The notes beneath the pieces are model-generated. The model was not told the origin of the DNA, did not search any database, and saw only the letters and a program-made list of their open reading frames with translations. Both the position numbers and the translations under genes were made by a program. A DNA stretch of 33,179 nucleotides from an uncultured Caryophanales bacterium (lineage in GTDB: Bacteria > Bacillota_I > Bacilli_A > RF39 > UBA660): contig CAMOID010000009.1 of assembly GCA_946615975.1 (NCBI GenBank), positions 1 to 33,179 of the forward strand, written 5' to 3'. Below, piece after piece: positions 16,506 through 24,291 of the stretch (positions are counted from its first letter, which is position 1; each line of letters opens with the position of its first letter).

Positions 16506-17363
16506 ATGAATAAAACATTAATGAATAAGTTTACTCATTTATTAGAGTTGACTACAAAAAAGAAACAAGATTCTATTGAATCTAAAATATTATTAGATGA
16601 CATGTTATCTAAAATAAATAGTTATTTAGATGATATAGATATAAGCGAATTTGAAGATAGAAGTAGAGAGAGTAAAAAGAATGTTTTAAGATATGATAGT
16701 CAATTCTTTAGAGATAATTTACCACTTCAAGAAGTATTAACTTTTGATAAGAAAAATGGAGTATATGAAACCAATCCTTTTAAATTAATTGAATTTGATG
16801 AAACAGCTGATAAATCAATTGTTGATTATTCTAAAATAATAACTGGACCACATGAAGGAAATATAGGATTTAATTCAATAATAATTGCAGGTGATGTATC
16901 TAAGTTATCTTATGGATTTGTTGGTCATGAATTAGTACATACTCAAATAGAAAAGAATCCATATACATTAACTAATTATTATAATGGTGAAGTATTATCT
17001 ATGTTTGTAGAAATGATTATTTCTAAATCATTAAGTAAAAATATATTAAATAATTATATGAGATATCGTTTTAGAGATGTTCATGAATGTTTAATAGGAT
17101 TATCAAGATATGAAGAATATTATTATACATATGATCTAATATGTAAGTTTAGATGTTATTTATCATCATCATTAAAAGCATTACATTTATATGATATTTA
17201 TATTAATTCAAATAAGTTAAGAAGAATAGAAATATTAGGTTTAATCGAAGATGTATTTAATAATAAAATAACAGTAGAAGATTTTTTAAATAAAATGGAA
17301 ATAACATATAATAATTCAAAAGATATTGATTTAGTAAAAGAGTATGTTAAAAGATATAAATAA
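16506..17363 (+). CDS. Putative cytoplasmic zinc metalloprotease (HELVH)
   Basis: 285 aa from ATG 16506, preceded by GGTGATTATC; an in-frame ATG at 16476 lacks a ribosome site and lies at the promoter region. A zincin motif HELVH is at residues 141-145 within YGFVGHELVHTQ. A conserved-looking YNGEVLSMFVEM follows, with a Glu 17 residues beyond the second His that could be the third ligand, as in gluzincins. No signal peptide or membrane span, so it is cytoplasmic or exported by another route. The rest is charged and helical. I do not recognise a named family; M3/oligopeptidase-like is the nearest in pattern. A single gene with its own terminator upstream and the leader promoter downstream. 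Confidence 0.65.
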   Translation: MNKTLMNKFTHLLELTTKKKQDSIESKILLDDMLSKINSYLDDIDISEFEDRSRESKKNVLRYDSQFFRDNLPLQEVLTFDKKNGVYETNPFKLIEFDETADKSIVDYSKIITGPHEGNIGFNSIIIAGDVSKLSYGFVGHELVHTQIEKNPYTLTNYYNGEVLSMFVEMIISKSLSKNILNNYMRYRFRDVHECLIGLSRYEEYYYTYDLICKFRCYLSSSLKALHLYDIYINSNKLRRIEILGLIEDVFNNKITVEDFLNKMEITYNNSKDIDLVKEYVKRYK

Positions 17364-17382
17364 TCTTGTAAACCTTTTTATG

Positions 17383-17411
17383 TTGACAAGATAGTTTAGA
17401 TGTATTATTAT
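17383..17411 (+). promoter_or_regulatory. Sigma-A promoter of the leader peptide-ABC exporter unit
   Basis: Perfect -35 TTGACA, 17-bp spacer, -10 TATTAT. Predicted start near 17418, giving a leader of about 178 nt before the ABC gene. Confidence 0.85.
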
Positions 17412-17444
17412 TAAAGCGTAATTTTTGGAAGGAGTGTGATTATA

Positions 17445-17528
17445 ATGAGAGTTACAACAATGATTTTAAAAGTATTTGAAAAAGACAGTATAAGTGGATT
17501 AATCACAACTCCATTCTTTTTAGCATAA
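17445..17528 (+). CDS. 27-aa regulatory leader peptide
   Basis: ATG 17445 follows a strong ribosome site (GGAAGGAGTG). The peptide is MRVTTMILKVFEKDSISGL plus ITTPFFLA, ending in TAA at 17528. Codons 18-21 lie in the 5' arm of the antiterminator (17496-17507), so ribosome position on this frame decides the fate of the downstream terminator. The PFFLA end followed at once by a stop resembles nascent-chain stalling peptides, but that is inference. The strong ribosome site, perfect promoter and downstream switch support a real regulatory frame, comparable in principle to BmrB upstream of bmrCD in Bacillus subtilis. Confidence 0.82.
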   Translation: MRVTTMILKVFEKDSISGLITTPFFLA

Positions 17529-17571
17529 CTTTGAAGAATATGTGATTAATCCTACTTATGTAGGATTTTTT
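17496..17571 (+). promoter_or_regulatory. Translation-coupled transcription attenuator
   Basis: GGATTAATCACA (17496-17507) is perfectly complementary over 12 bp to TGTGATTAATCC (17541-17552). The latter overlaps the 5' arm of the terminator AATCCTAC / GTAGGATT (17548-17555 and 17560-17567, loop TTAT) with a T tract to 17571. The two folds exclude each other. A ribosome that completes the leader peptide covers the first arm and lets the terminator form; one held earlier on the peptide frees the arm, so the antiterminator forms and the exporter gene is transcribed. Confidence 0.85.
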
Positions 17572-17595
17572 ATTTATTAGGAAAGGGGAATGTAT

Positions 17596-19350
17596 ATGAA
17601 AAAAACTAATAAGAAGAAAAAACAAAATCTTAAAAGTTTATCTGTAATGCTTAAGTACCTTAAACCTTATAGATTCAAAGTTATAGTATTAACTTTAATT
17701 ATTTTTATATCGGAATTATGTTTTGTTGCTACAGGTTATTTAAATGGTAAATCTGTAGAAGAATTAACACTAGGAAATATTAAACTAGCAGTTCTATTTA
17801 TGTTAGCTTATGGTGCTATAGAAATGTTTGGTTCATTGATTTGGAATTTTTCATCAAATGCCTTATCAAGAATGCAAACAACTGCAGCACATAAGATGAC
17901 AGAAGATGTATATTTAAAAATAATGTATTTACCTGCTAAAGCATTTGAAAAAATTAAATCAGGTAAATTAATTAATATTATTACTTCAGATACAGAACAA
18001 ATAGTAGGTTCTGTTCAACAATTAATATCAATTATTGCTAGAGTAATTAATACAGTAATTGTATTTATATACATATTAATTGAAGCACCTATTATTTGTT
18101 TAGAAATAGTATTCTTCTTAGTTGTTTATTATTTTATTAATAAATATTTTAAGAAGAAATTAAAGAAAATAAGAGAAGATACTAAGAAAGATTATGATAA
18201 TCTTTCATCTATCTCAAATGAATCTATACATGGTGTAAGAGAAATAAAAACATTAGGAATTATTAAAAATGTATTTGCTGATGTTAAAGATATAGTTAAG
18301 AAATTAGATAAACATAATAAAACTGAATATAATACTGAAACACTATATGATGCTGCATCAACTATATTATGTGTATCACTTGAAATTGGCTCATTTATAA
18401 CTGCAATTATTTTAGTAGGAATGGGACAAACAAGTGTAGCATTCATGGTTGCTATGACATGGTATATCTATAGATTTACAAATTTAGTATATAATATTAC
18501 ATCATTTACTAAGACATTAGAAAGATTATCAGTTTCTATGGATAGAATAGCTGAAATCTTAGATAATAAGCTTTATAAGGATGTTGAATTCGGAGTAAGT
18601 GAAGTAAATGGAGATGGTGTAGTAGAATTTAAAGGGGTTACATTTAAATATCCAAATGAAAGTAGATTAGTATTAGATAATATTAATATTAAATTTGAAA
18701 ATAATAAAAAGATTGCTATCGTTGGTGCATCAGGTGAAGGTAAATCAACTATATTCAATTTAATTACTAGATTATTTGATCCAACTAAAGGAACTATTAC
18801 AATAGATGGAGTTAATATTAAGAAATTAACTGAAAATTCTTTAAGACAAAATGTATCTATTATTAGACAAGAACCATTTATCTTTAATAGAACAATTAAA
18901 GAAAACTTTGAATTAATAGATCCTAAAGTGAACTTAGAATCTATTAGAAAGTATTGTAAGTTAGCATCTATTGATGATTATATAATGTCTTTACCTAAAC
19001 AATATAATACACTTTTAGGTGAAGGTGGAGTTAACTTATCTGGTGGACAAAAGCAAAGACTTGCTATTGCTCGTACTTTATTAAAGAGATCAAAGATTAT
19101 TCTATTTGATGAAGCAACATCTGCTTTAGATAATGAATCTCAAGAAATAGTAAAAGATACAATCGATAATTTAGTTGAAGATCATACAATTATAATTGTT
19201 GCACATAGATTAACTACAATAGTTAATGCTGATGTAATATATGTAATTGATAAAGGTAAAGTTATTGCTGAAGGAACACACGAAGAATTACTTAAAAATT
19301 GTAAAGAATACCAAAAATTATACAAAAAAGAAAATAGCATTACTAAATAA
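17596..19350 (+). CDS. ABC exporter, MsbA/LmrA-like, attenuator-controlled
   Basis: 584 aa with an N-terminal domain of six membrane helices and a C-terminal ATPase. Walker A is GASGEGKST near residue 376, the signature is LSGGQKQRLAIARTL, Walker B is IILFDEATSALD and the switch His is in IIVAHRLTTI. All catalytic residues are present, so it can work as a homodimer, unlike the pair at 1373-5120. ATG 17596 is seven bases from AAAGGGG; an ATG at 17590 is too close. Control by a drug-responsive leader peptide suggests export of a ribosome-targeting compound, which is inference. A 10-bp inverted repeat without T tract covers the stop codon. Confidence 0.92.
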   Translation: MKKTNKKKKQNLKSLSVMLKYLKPYRFKVIVLTLIIFISELCFVATGYLNGKSVEELTLGNIKLAVLFMLAYGAIEMFGSLIWNFSSNALSRMQTTAAHKMTEDVYLKIMYLPAKAFEKIKSGKLINIITSDTEQIVGSVQQLISIIARVINTVIVFIYILIEAPIICLEIVFFLVVYYFINKYFKKKLKKIREDTKKDYDNLSSISNESIHGVREIKTLGIIKNVFADVKDIVKKLDKHNKTEYNTETLYDAASTILCVSLEIGSFITAIILVGMGQTSVAFMVAMTWYIYRFTNLVYNITSFTKTLERLSVSMDRIAEILDNKLYKDVEFGVSEVNGDGVVEFKGVTFKYPNESRLVLDNINIKFENNKKIAIVGASGEGKSTIFNLITRLFDPTKGTITIDGVNIKKLTENSLRQNVSIIRQEPFIFNRTIKENFELIDPKVNLESIRKYCKLASIDDYIMSLPKQYNTLLGEGGVNLSGGQKQRLAIARTLLKRSKIILFDEATSALDNESQEIVKDTIDNLVEDHTIIIVAHRLTTIVNADVIYVIDKGKVIAEGTHEELLKNCKEYQKLYKKENSITK

Positions 19351-19377
19351 TTGTTGACTAAAAAAAGTTATTTAGTA
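19341..19377. repeat. 10-bp inverted repeat spanning the ABC stop codon and the lysS promoter
   Basis: TACTAAATAA (19341-19350) and TTATTTAGTA (19368-19377) are perfect complements. The loop contains the lysS -35 box and the 3' arm overlaps the first bases of the -10 box. There is no T tract, so it is not an ordinary terminator; it may be an operator. Confidence 0.6.
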
Positions 19378-19381
19378 TAAT
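19354..19381 (+). promoter_or_regulatory. Sigma-A promoter of lysS
   Basis: -35 TTGACT, 16-bp spacer, -10 TATAAT. Start predicted near 19388, at the beginning of the T-box leader. Confidence 0.8.
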
Positions 19382-19387
19382 ATTGCT

Positions 19388-19592
19388 ATAAAAAGCGAAG
19401 AAGATATGAGTAGTTAATCTAAATCTATCTAAGAGAGAGGCTATATGCTGGGAATGCCTTATAGATATTTTAATGAAAAAAGATATTGGAGCTTGTTGCT
19501 GGTAAGCATTAAAATACATAAAGTGCATGGAGACATGAAGTAGGATGGTACCACGGGTATATCTCGTTCCTACAGAGTGTTTCCATTTTTTT
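19388..19592 (+). promoter_or_regulatory. T-box leader, lysine (specifier AAA)
   Basis: tRNA-Lys-sensing attenuator. AGAGAGAGGC...CTGGGAATGCC forms the distal stem I region. The specifier loop TAATGAAAAAAGATATTGGAG places AAA at 19479-19481, a Lys codon followed by G. The T-box core is AGGATGGTACCACGG (19543-19557). The terminator is a long hairpin: TGGAGACA (19528-19535) with TGTTTCCA (19578-19585) and GTAGGA with TCCTAC inside it, followed by T at 19586-19592. It encloses the whole T-box core, so it directly excludes the antiterminator. Confidence 0.93.
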
Positions 19593-19615
19593 ATTTTTAG
19601 AAAGAAGGAATAAAG

Positions 19616-21103
19616 ATGGAAAGAAAATTAACTGACCAAGAAATAGTAAGAAGAGAGAAGATGCAAAGAATAGCTGAATCTGGTAAAGATCCATTTGGAC
19701 AAAGATTTGATAGAACTGACTTTGCAGCTGATATTAAAGAAAAATATAAAGATGTAGAACATGATGCATTTGAAAACATGGATGATCAAGCTACTGTAGC
19801 TGGTAGAATTATGTTTATAAGAAAGATGGGTAAAGCATCATTCTTTACAATTCAAGATAAGACAGGTAAGATTCAAATTTATATCTCAATTAATGATGTT
19901 GGTGAAGAAGATTATAACTTATTCAAAACAGCTGATATTGGAGATATAGTTGGTGTTACTGGTAAAATTATGAAGACTAATTCAGGAGAAGTAACTATTA
20001 AATGTTTAAAATATACTCATTTAGTTAAGTCTTTAAGACCACTTCCTGAAAAGTTCCATGGTTTAACTGATATTGAAGAAAGATATAGAAGAAGATATGT
20101 TGACTTAATCATGAATGAAGATTCAATGAGAGTTGCTATGATGAGACCAAAGATTATTAGATGTATTCAAAACTTCTTAGATAATCGTGGATTTGTTGAA
20201 GTTGAAACTCCAATTTTAACAACTTTATTAACTGGTGCATCTGCAAGACCATTTGTTACACATCATAATACACAAGACTTAGATATGTATCTAAGAATTG
20301 CTCTTGAATTAAATTTAAAGAGATTATTAGTTGGTGGTATGGAATCAGTTTATGAAATAGGTAGAACATTCAGAAATGAAGGAATGGACCCACAACATAA
20401 TCCAGAATTTACATTAATGGAAATCTATCAAGCTTATTCAGATCTTGAAGGTATGATGGATTTAACTGAAAATATGTATAAAGAAATAGCTAATAAAGTA
20501 TGTGGAAAGACTACTTTCCATTACTTAGGACATGATATTGATTTAGCAGGTGATTGGAAGAGAATTTCAATGACTGATGCAATTAAAGATAAAACTGGAA
20601 TTGATTTCAAAGCAATTACAGATTTAGATGAATGTATTAAATTAGCTGAAGAACATGGAATTGAATTAGCTGAACATGAAAAACAATATGGACATATTAT
20701 TAATAAATTCTTCGAAAAATATGTAGAAGAAACATTAATTGAACCAACATTCTTATATGGACATCCAATTGAAATTAGTCCATTAACTAAGAAAGATCCT
20801 GAAGATCCAAGATTTACTCAAAGATTTGAGTTATTTATCTCAGGTCATGAATGTGCTAATGCTTATACTGAATTAAATGATCCAATTGATCAATTAGAAA
20901 GATTCGAAGCTCAATTAAAAGAAAAAGAATTAGGTAATGATGAAGCTAACGATATCGATTATGATTTCATAGATGCATTAGAATATGGTATGCCACCTGC
21001 AGGTGGAATCGGATATGGTATTGATAGAATGATTATGTTATTCACTGAAAGTGAAACAATAAGAGATGTTCTATTATTCCCAACAATGAAACCAGAAAAG
21101 TAA
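19616..21103 (+). CDS. lysS: Lysyl-tRNA synthetase, class II
   Basis: 495 aa, charging tRNA-Lys. An N-terminal OB-fold anticodon-binding domain (about 55-145, VAGRIMFIRKMGKASFF) is followed by the class II core: motif 1 region RCIQNFLDNRGFVEVETPIL, motif 2 RTFRNEGMDPQHNPEFTLME, motif 3 GGIGYGIDRMIML. Length is normal. GAAGGAATAAAG precedes the ATG. The AAA specifier of the leader confirms lysine. A terminator overlaps the stop codon. Confidence 0.97.
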   Translation: MERKLTDQEIVRREKMQRIAESGKDPFGQRFDRTDFAADIKEKYKDVEHDAFENMDDQATVAGRIMFIRKMGKASFFTIQDKTGKIQIYISINDVGEEDYNLFKTADIGDIVGVTGKIMKTNSGEVTIKCLKYTHLVKSLRPLPEKFHGLTDIEERYRRRYVDLIMNEDSMRVAMMRPKIIRCIQNFLDNRGFVEVETPILTTLLTGASARPFVTHHNTQDLDMYLRIALELNLKRLLVGGMESVYEIGRTFRNEGMDPQHNPEFTLMEIYQAYSDLEGMMDLTENMYKEIANKVCGKTTFHYLGHDIDLAGDWKRISMTDAIKDKTGIDFKAITDLDECIKLAEEHGIELAEHEKQYGHIINKFFEKYVEETLIEPTFLYGHPIEISPLTKKDPEDPRFTQRFELFISGHECANAYTELNDPIDQLERFEAQLKEKELGNDEANDIDYDFIDALEYGMPPAGGIGYGIDRMIMLFTESETIRDVLLFPTMKPEK

Positions 21104-21123
21104 GAGAAATCTTGCTTTTTTTT
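21099..21123 (+). terminator. Rho-independent terminator of lysS
   Basis: AAGTAAGA, loop GAAA, TCTTGCTT (one G-T pair), then T. Confidence 0.8.
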
Positions 21124-21140
21124 ATTTTAAGTATTATGAT
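21112..21140 (+). promoter_or_regulatory. Possible promoter of the RSH gene, overlapping the lysS terminator
   Basis: TTGCTT, 17-bp spacer, TATGAT. The -10 box is good and the -35 box weak; the latter forms the 3' arm of the lysS terminator. Confidence 0.4.
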
Positions 21141-21183
21141 ATTTTAAATTTAAAAGGGGTTTCTAAGGTTAGGAGGCGAATAT

Positions 21184-22698
21184 ATGAACATTGAAGATTT
21201 ATTAGCTTATATAGAAGACTATGAAGGCCAATATAAGAAATTAATTCTTGAAGCATATAAATATGCTAAAATACATCATGGTGATACTAAACGTAAAAGT
21301 GGTGAACCATATTTGATTCATCCAGTTGCAGTTGCATGTATACTTGCTAAAATGCATGCTGATGCTGATACAATAGCAGCAGGTTTGTTACATGATACAC
21401 TTGAAGACTGTCCTGAAGTAACCTATGAAGAACTTGAAACAAAATTTAATAAAACAATAGCTGATTTAGTTGAAGGAGTAACTAAAATTAGAAAAACTGA
21501 TGTTAAAGATCCTAATGAAAGAGAACAAATTAATAAACGTAAGATTGTTGAAAGTTTAACTAAAGATGTAAGAATATTTATTATTAAACTTGCAGATAGA
21601 TTACACAATATGAGTACTTTAGAGTATCAAACTCCTGAAAAACAAATTATTAAATCAAGAGAAACAATGAACTTATATGTACCATTTGCAACTTTAATAG
21701 GTTCATATACAGTTAAATTACAATTAGAAGATATGTGTTTTAAATATCTTAATCCAGAAGAATATGGAAAGATTGCTGGATATGATAAAAAAGTAGGTAG
21801 TAAAATTGTACATGTTAAAGGTACAAGAGAAATGATGGATGAAGATATTAGAGATGAATTAGATATCATTATTGCTGATATTGAAGGAGTCCTAATTGAA
21901 AACGGTATTAAAGCTAAAATTATTAAACAAGATAAAAATGTATATGGTTTATATAAGAGATTAAAAAGATATGGTGATTTAAAGAGTGTTCATGATGCAG
22001 TAACTCTTAAAATAATTGTTGATGCTCAACAAGGATTAAATGATGTAGATATTTGTTATAAAACTATGGATATTTTAAAACGTAAGTATAAAACTATTCC
22101 TGGAAGAGATAAAGATTTTATTTCAGCACCAAAATCAAATATGTATAGAGGATTGCATGAAACAATTAAAATGAAAAATGGATATGAAATACAATTTCAA
22201 GTTAAATCTCCTCAAATGTATGAAATTAATGCATTTGGTATAACAGCTTTATGGAATATATATAAGACTAATTTAAATATCAATTCTGCATATGAAATGC
22301 AAAATAGAGTACAACAATTACAATTCTTTAAAACATTAAAAGAAATTGTTGAATCAGATTTACCAACAAATGAATTTACTGAAGTAATTGATACAGACTT
22401 AGCTGCTGAAGAAACTATTGAAGTATATTCACTTGATAAAAATTGTTATATTAAACTACCAAAAGGATCTACTGCTGTAGATTTAGCTTATAAAATAGGA
22501 AAAGATGTTGGAAACTATCTTGTTTCCTGTAAACAAGATAGAGTATCAGTACCTATAGATATGCCATTACATGATAGAGCGGTAATAGAATTATTCTCTG
22601 ATAGAAACTTAGTAGATACTTCTAGAGATTTATCTAATGCTTGTATAACAAAAATGGCTAAGAGAAAAATAAAAGATTTTAGAAAAAACAACATATAA
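21184..22698 (+). CDS. rel: RelA/SpoT homologue, C-terminally short, with altered synthetase residue
   Basis: Metabolises (p)ppGpp. The HD hydrolase domain is intact: RKSGEPYLIHP with His46, His70-Asp71 in LLHDTLEDC, and Asp138 in KLADRLHNM. The synthetase domain has KRYGDLKSVHDAV (Asp271), GRDKDFISAPKSNMYRGLHET and EIQFQVKSPQMYEINAFG. In active synthetases the last segment reads E-V/I-QIRT; here the catalytic Glu position is Gln337 and the Arg is Lys341. A TGS domain follows (about 418-480), and the protein stops at 504, without the helical, zinc-finger and ACT domains of the usual 730-residue Rel. It may therefore be mainly a hydrolase, but this needs an assay. GGAGG precedes the ATG. Confidence 0.9.
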   Translation: MNIEDLLAYIEDYEGQYKKLILEAYKYAKIHHGDTKRKSGEPYLIHPVAVACILAKMHADADTIAAGLLHDTLEDCPEVTYEELETKFNKTIADLVEGVTKIRKTDVKDPNEREQINKRKIVESLTKDVRIFIIKLADRLHNMSTLEYQTPEKQIIKSRETMNLYVPFATLIGSYTVKLQLEDMCFKYLNPEEYGKIAGYDKKVGSKIVHVKGTREMMDEDIRDELDIIIADIEGVLIENGIKAKIIKQDKNVYGLYKRLKRYGDLKSVHDAVTLKIIVDAQQGLNDVDICYKTMDILKRKYKTIPGRDKDFISAPKSNMYRGLHETIKMKNGYEIQFQVKSPQMYEINAFGITALWNIYKTNLNINSAYEMQNRVQQLQFFKTLKEIVESDLPTNEFTEVIDTDLAAEETIEVYSLDKNCYIKLPKGSTAVDLAYKIGKDVGNYLVSCKQDRVSVPIDMPLHDRAVIELFSDRNLVDTSRDLSNACITKMAKRKIKDFRKNNI

Positions 22699-22712
22699 TT
22701 GTTGTTTTTTTA
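22683..22712 (+). terminator. Rho-independent terminator of the RSH gene
   Basis: AAAAAACAAC, loop ATATAATT, GTTGTTTTTT, with the stop codon in the loop. Confidence 0.85.
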
Positions 22713-22766
22713 TTTTATTTTACTTTTATATATGATATTATATATATAAGAATAGGGTGAAATGAT

Positions 22767-23594
22767 ATGAACGAAAATAATTTAAATAATGATACATCTG
22801 TAATACCAGTAACACCAACTGAACCAGTTACTCCTGAAGCAATGGCAACTCCAGTTGAAACACAAGCTCCTGTAGCTGAAACACCAGTTGCTCCTGTAAC
22901 TCCAGTAGTTGCTCCAGTTGCCCCTGAAGCTCCTGTAGCTCCAACAGTAGAAGTTGCTGCACCAGCTGCTCCTGAAGTAGCACCTGTTGCTCCTGTTGCA
23001 CCTGTTGCACCAGTAGTAGAAGCTGCTCCTCAAGCACCTGTAGCACCAGTTACTCCTGTAGTAGAAAATCCTGGTATAGCACCTGTACAACCAACTCCAA
23101 TAGATCCAGTTAATGTTGCTCCTGTAGCACCAGCAGCTCCTGTAGCTCCTGAAGTTGCTCCTGTAGCACCACAACCTGTAGCTCCTATGGGAGTTCAACC
23201 ATTAGATAATGGTGTTGCTCAAGCTGTTGCTGTTGAATCTCAACCAGTACCAGAAGCACCAAAGAAAAATAAAAAGAGAATGGGATTAATAATTGCAATA
23301 GCTGCTGTAGTTATGGTTATAATTGTTGCAGTATTATGTGTAACTTCATTAAAAGATATTCCTAAAGCAATTCCTAGAGATCAAGCTTTAGCTAGAGTTA
23401 ATGTTAGACCATCAACAACAACTACAACAACAACAGTAACTATTCCAGAAGAGGAAATTACTGAAGCTACTGAAATAGCTGAAGAAATTGGTAATAGTGT
23501 TCCTGAAGAAGTAACAACTGAAGTTCCTACAACTGAAGCTCCAGTAGTTGAAGAACCTACTACTGATATTCCATTAACAACAATAGAAGAATAA
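22767..23594 (+). CDS. Pro/Ala/Val-rich single-span membrane protein
   Basis: 275 aa. Residues 10-165 are almost only Pro, Ala, Val, Thr and Glu in irregular APVAPV / APEVAPVAP repeats. A basic stretch KKNKKRM and one membrane helix (172-193) follow, then a Thr-rich segment ([12 protein letters not shown]) and an acidic C-terminus. There is no N-terminal signal peptide. By the positive-inside rule the repeat region is cytoplasmic and the Thr/Glu-rich tail is outside. PAPV-type stretches act as stiff spacers in other membrane proteins; no specific function can be assigned. AGGGTGA precedes the ATG. It has its own terminator. Confidence 0.8.
   Translation: MNENNLNNDTSVIPVTPTEPVTPEAMATPVETQAPVAETPVAPVTPVVAPVAPEAPVAPTVEVAAPAAPEVAPVAPVAPVAPVVEAAPQAPVAPVTPVVENPGIAPVQPTPIDPVNVAPVAPAAPVAPEVAPVAPQPVAPMGVQPLDNGVAQAVAVESQPVPEAPKKNKKRMGLIIAIAAVVMVIIVAVLCVTSLKDIPKAIPRDQALARVNVRPSTTTTTTTVTIPEEEITEATEIAEEIGNSVPEEVTTEVPTTEAPVVEEPTTDIPLTTIEE
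22809..23190 (+). repeat. Low-complexity Pro-Ala-Val coding repeat
   Basis: Imperfect tandem runs of CCTGTAGCTCCA/GCACCAGTT-type units encoding AP-V repeats. Long open frames on the opposite strand here come from this composition. Confidence 0.7.
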
Positions 23595-23595
23595 T

Positions 23596-23616
23596 AAAGA
23601 TCGTAAAGATCTTTTT
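23596..23616 (+). terminator. Rho-independent terminator
   Basis: AAAGATC, loop GTAAA, GATCTTT, then T. Confidence 0.85.
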
Positions 23617-23630
23617 ATTTTTACATAAAA

Positions 23631-23657
23631 TTAGCAAATGCTATTGACGAGTGCTAA
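23631..23657. promoter_or_regulatory. Degenerate CIRCE element (HrcA operator)
   Basis: TTAGCAAAT-N9-GAGTGCTAA. The right arm is the perfect CIRCE arm; the left matches TTAGCACTC at six of nine positions, with the correct nine-base spacer. It overlaps the -35 box of the hsp20 promoter, as expected for HrcA repression. Confidence 0.78.
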
Positions 23658-23672
23658 TTTTAGTGATATATT
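23644..23672 (+). promoter_or_regulatory. Sigma-A promoter of hsp20
   Basis: -35 TTGACG, 17-bp spacer, -10 TATATT, with the -35 inside the CIRCE element. Confidence 0.75.
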
Positions 23673-23700
23673 AATAATGTCAGGAAAGGAAGTGACAGAT

Positions 23701-24099
23701 ATGTTACCAAGCAGAATATTTTTCGATGACTTTTTTGATGATATGGATAAACCAAGAAGATTAGAAAATAATCTTATGAAATGCGATATTTTTGAAAAAG
23801 ATGGAAAATTTAACATTGAAATGGATGTTCCTGGATTCAAGAAAGATGACATCAAAATGGACTTAGATGATGGTTATTTAACTGTTACAGCTGAAAAGAA
23901 AGAAGAATCTAAAGACGAAGACGGAAAGAACTATATTCGTAGAGAAAGAACTTCATATGCAAAATGTGAACGTAAATTCTATGTTGGAAATATAGATGAT
24001 TCTTTAGTTAAAGCTGAATTTAAGAATGGTACTTTATTAATAACTGTTCCAAAAGAAGAAGAACCAGCTGATACTAAGAAATATATTACTATAGATTAA
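23701..24099 (+). CDS. hsp20: Small heat-shock protein, Hsp20/alpha-crystallin family
   Basis: 132-aa ATP-independent chaperone that holds unfolding proteins in the cytoplasm. The alpha-crystallin domain runs from about residue 25: NIEMDVPGFKKDDIKMDLDDGYLTVTAEK, then RRERTSYAKCERKFYVG and the terminal strand FKNGTLLITVPK. Start ATG 23701 follows AGGAAAGGAAGTGA; the longer frame from 23638 would begin inside the operator and promoter. Monocistronic, closed by a terminator, and probably repressed by HrcA. Confidence 0.95.
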   Translation: MLPSRIFFDDFFDDMDKPRRLENNLMKCDIFEKDGKFNIEMDVPGFKKDDIKMDLDDGYLTVTAEKKEESKDEDGKNYIRRERTSYAKCERKFYVGNIDDSLVKAEFKNGTLLITVPKEEEPADTKKYITID

Positions 24100-24100
24100 T

Positions 24101-24128
24101 AAAGAAGGTTTTAAACCTTCTTTTTTTT
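24101..24128 (+). terminator. Rho-independent terminator of hsp20
   Basis: AAGAAGGTTT / AAACCTTCTT followed by eight T. Confidence 0.9.
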
Positions 24129-24189
24129 GTGGAAAAATCCCAATTTTTAGGGTAAAAATGGAGAAAAAACATGTATTATATTTGTATTT

Positions 24190-24222
24190 CTATAAATGAG
24201 TCATAAAAATGCTATAAATATC
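24190..24222 (+). repeat. Three phased 11-bp direct repeats upstream of the sortase promoter
   Basis: CTATAAATGAG, TCATAAAAATG and CTATAAATATC follow one another with an exact 11-bp period, ending 34 bp before the -35 box at 24257. CTATAAAT recurs exactly after 22 bp. Head-to-tail sites spaced by one helical turn are typical of OmpR- or LytTR-type response regulators. The rest of the 128-bp stretch 24129-24256 holds no gene; it has a weak inverted repeat AACCTAA / TTAGGGTT near 24232-24250. Confidence 0.5.
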
Positions 24223-24256
24223 TAGTTTATAACCTAAAATTATTAGGGTTAGAAAT

Positions 24257-24285
24257 TTGACAGAATGTGTATAAAGTGTTATTAT
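24257..24285 (+). promoter_or_regulatory. Sortase locus promoter P1
   Basis: Perfect -35 TTGACA, 17-bp spacer, -10 TATTAT. Start predicted near 24292. Confidence 0.85.
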
Positions 24286-24291
24286 ATAACG

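Noticed and set aside
22782-23198. Two long minus-strand frames rich in Trp/Arg/Ser or Leu/Gln
   Set aside because: They are shadows of the Pro-Ala-Val repeat gene; composition is set by the repeat and no ribosome site is present.
23638-23700. Longer Hsp20 start
   Set aside because: It would start inside the CIRCE element and upstream of the -10 box, so it is not on the mRNA.
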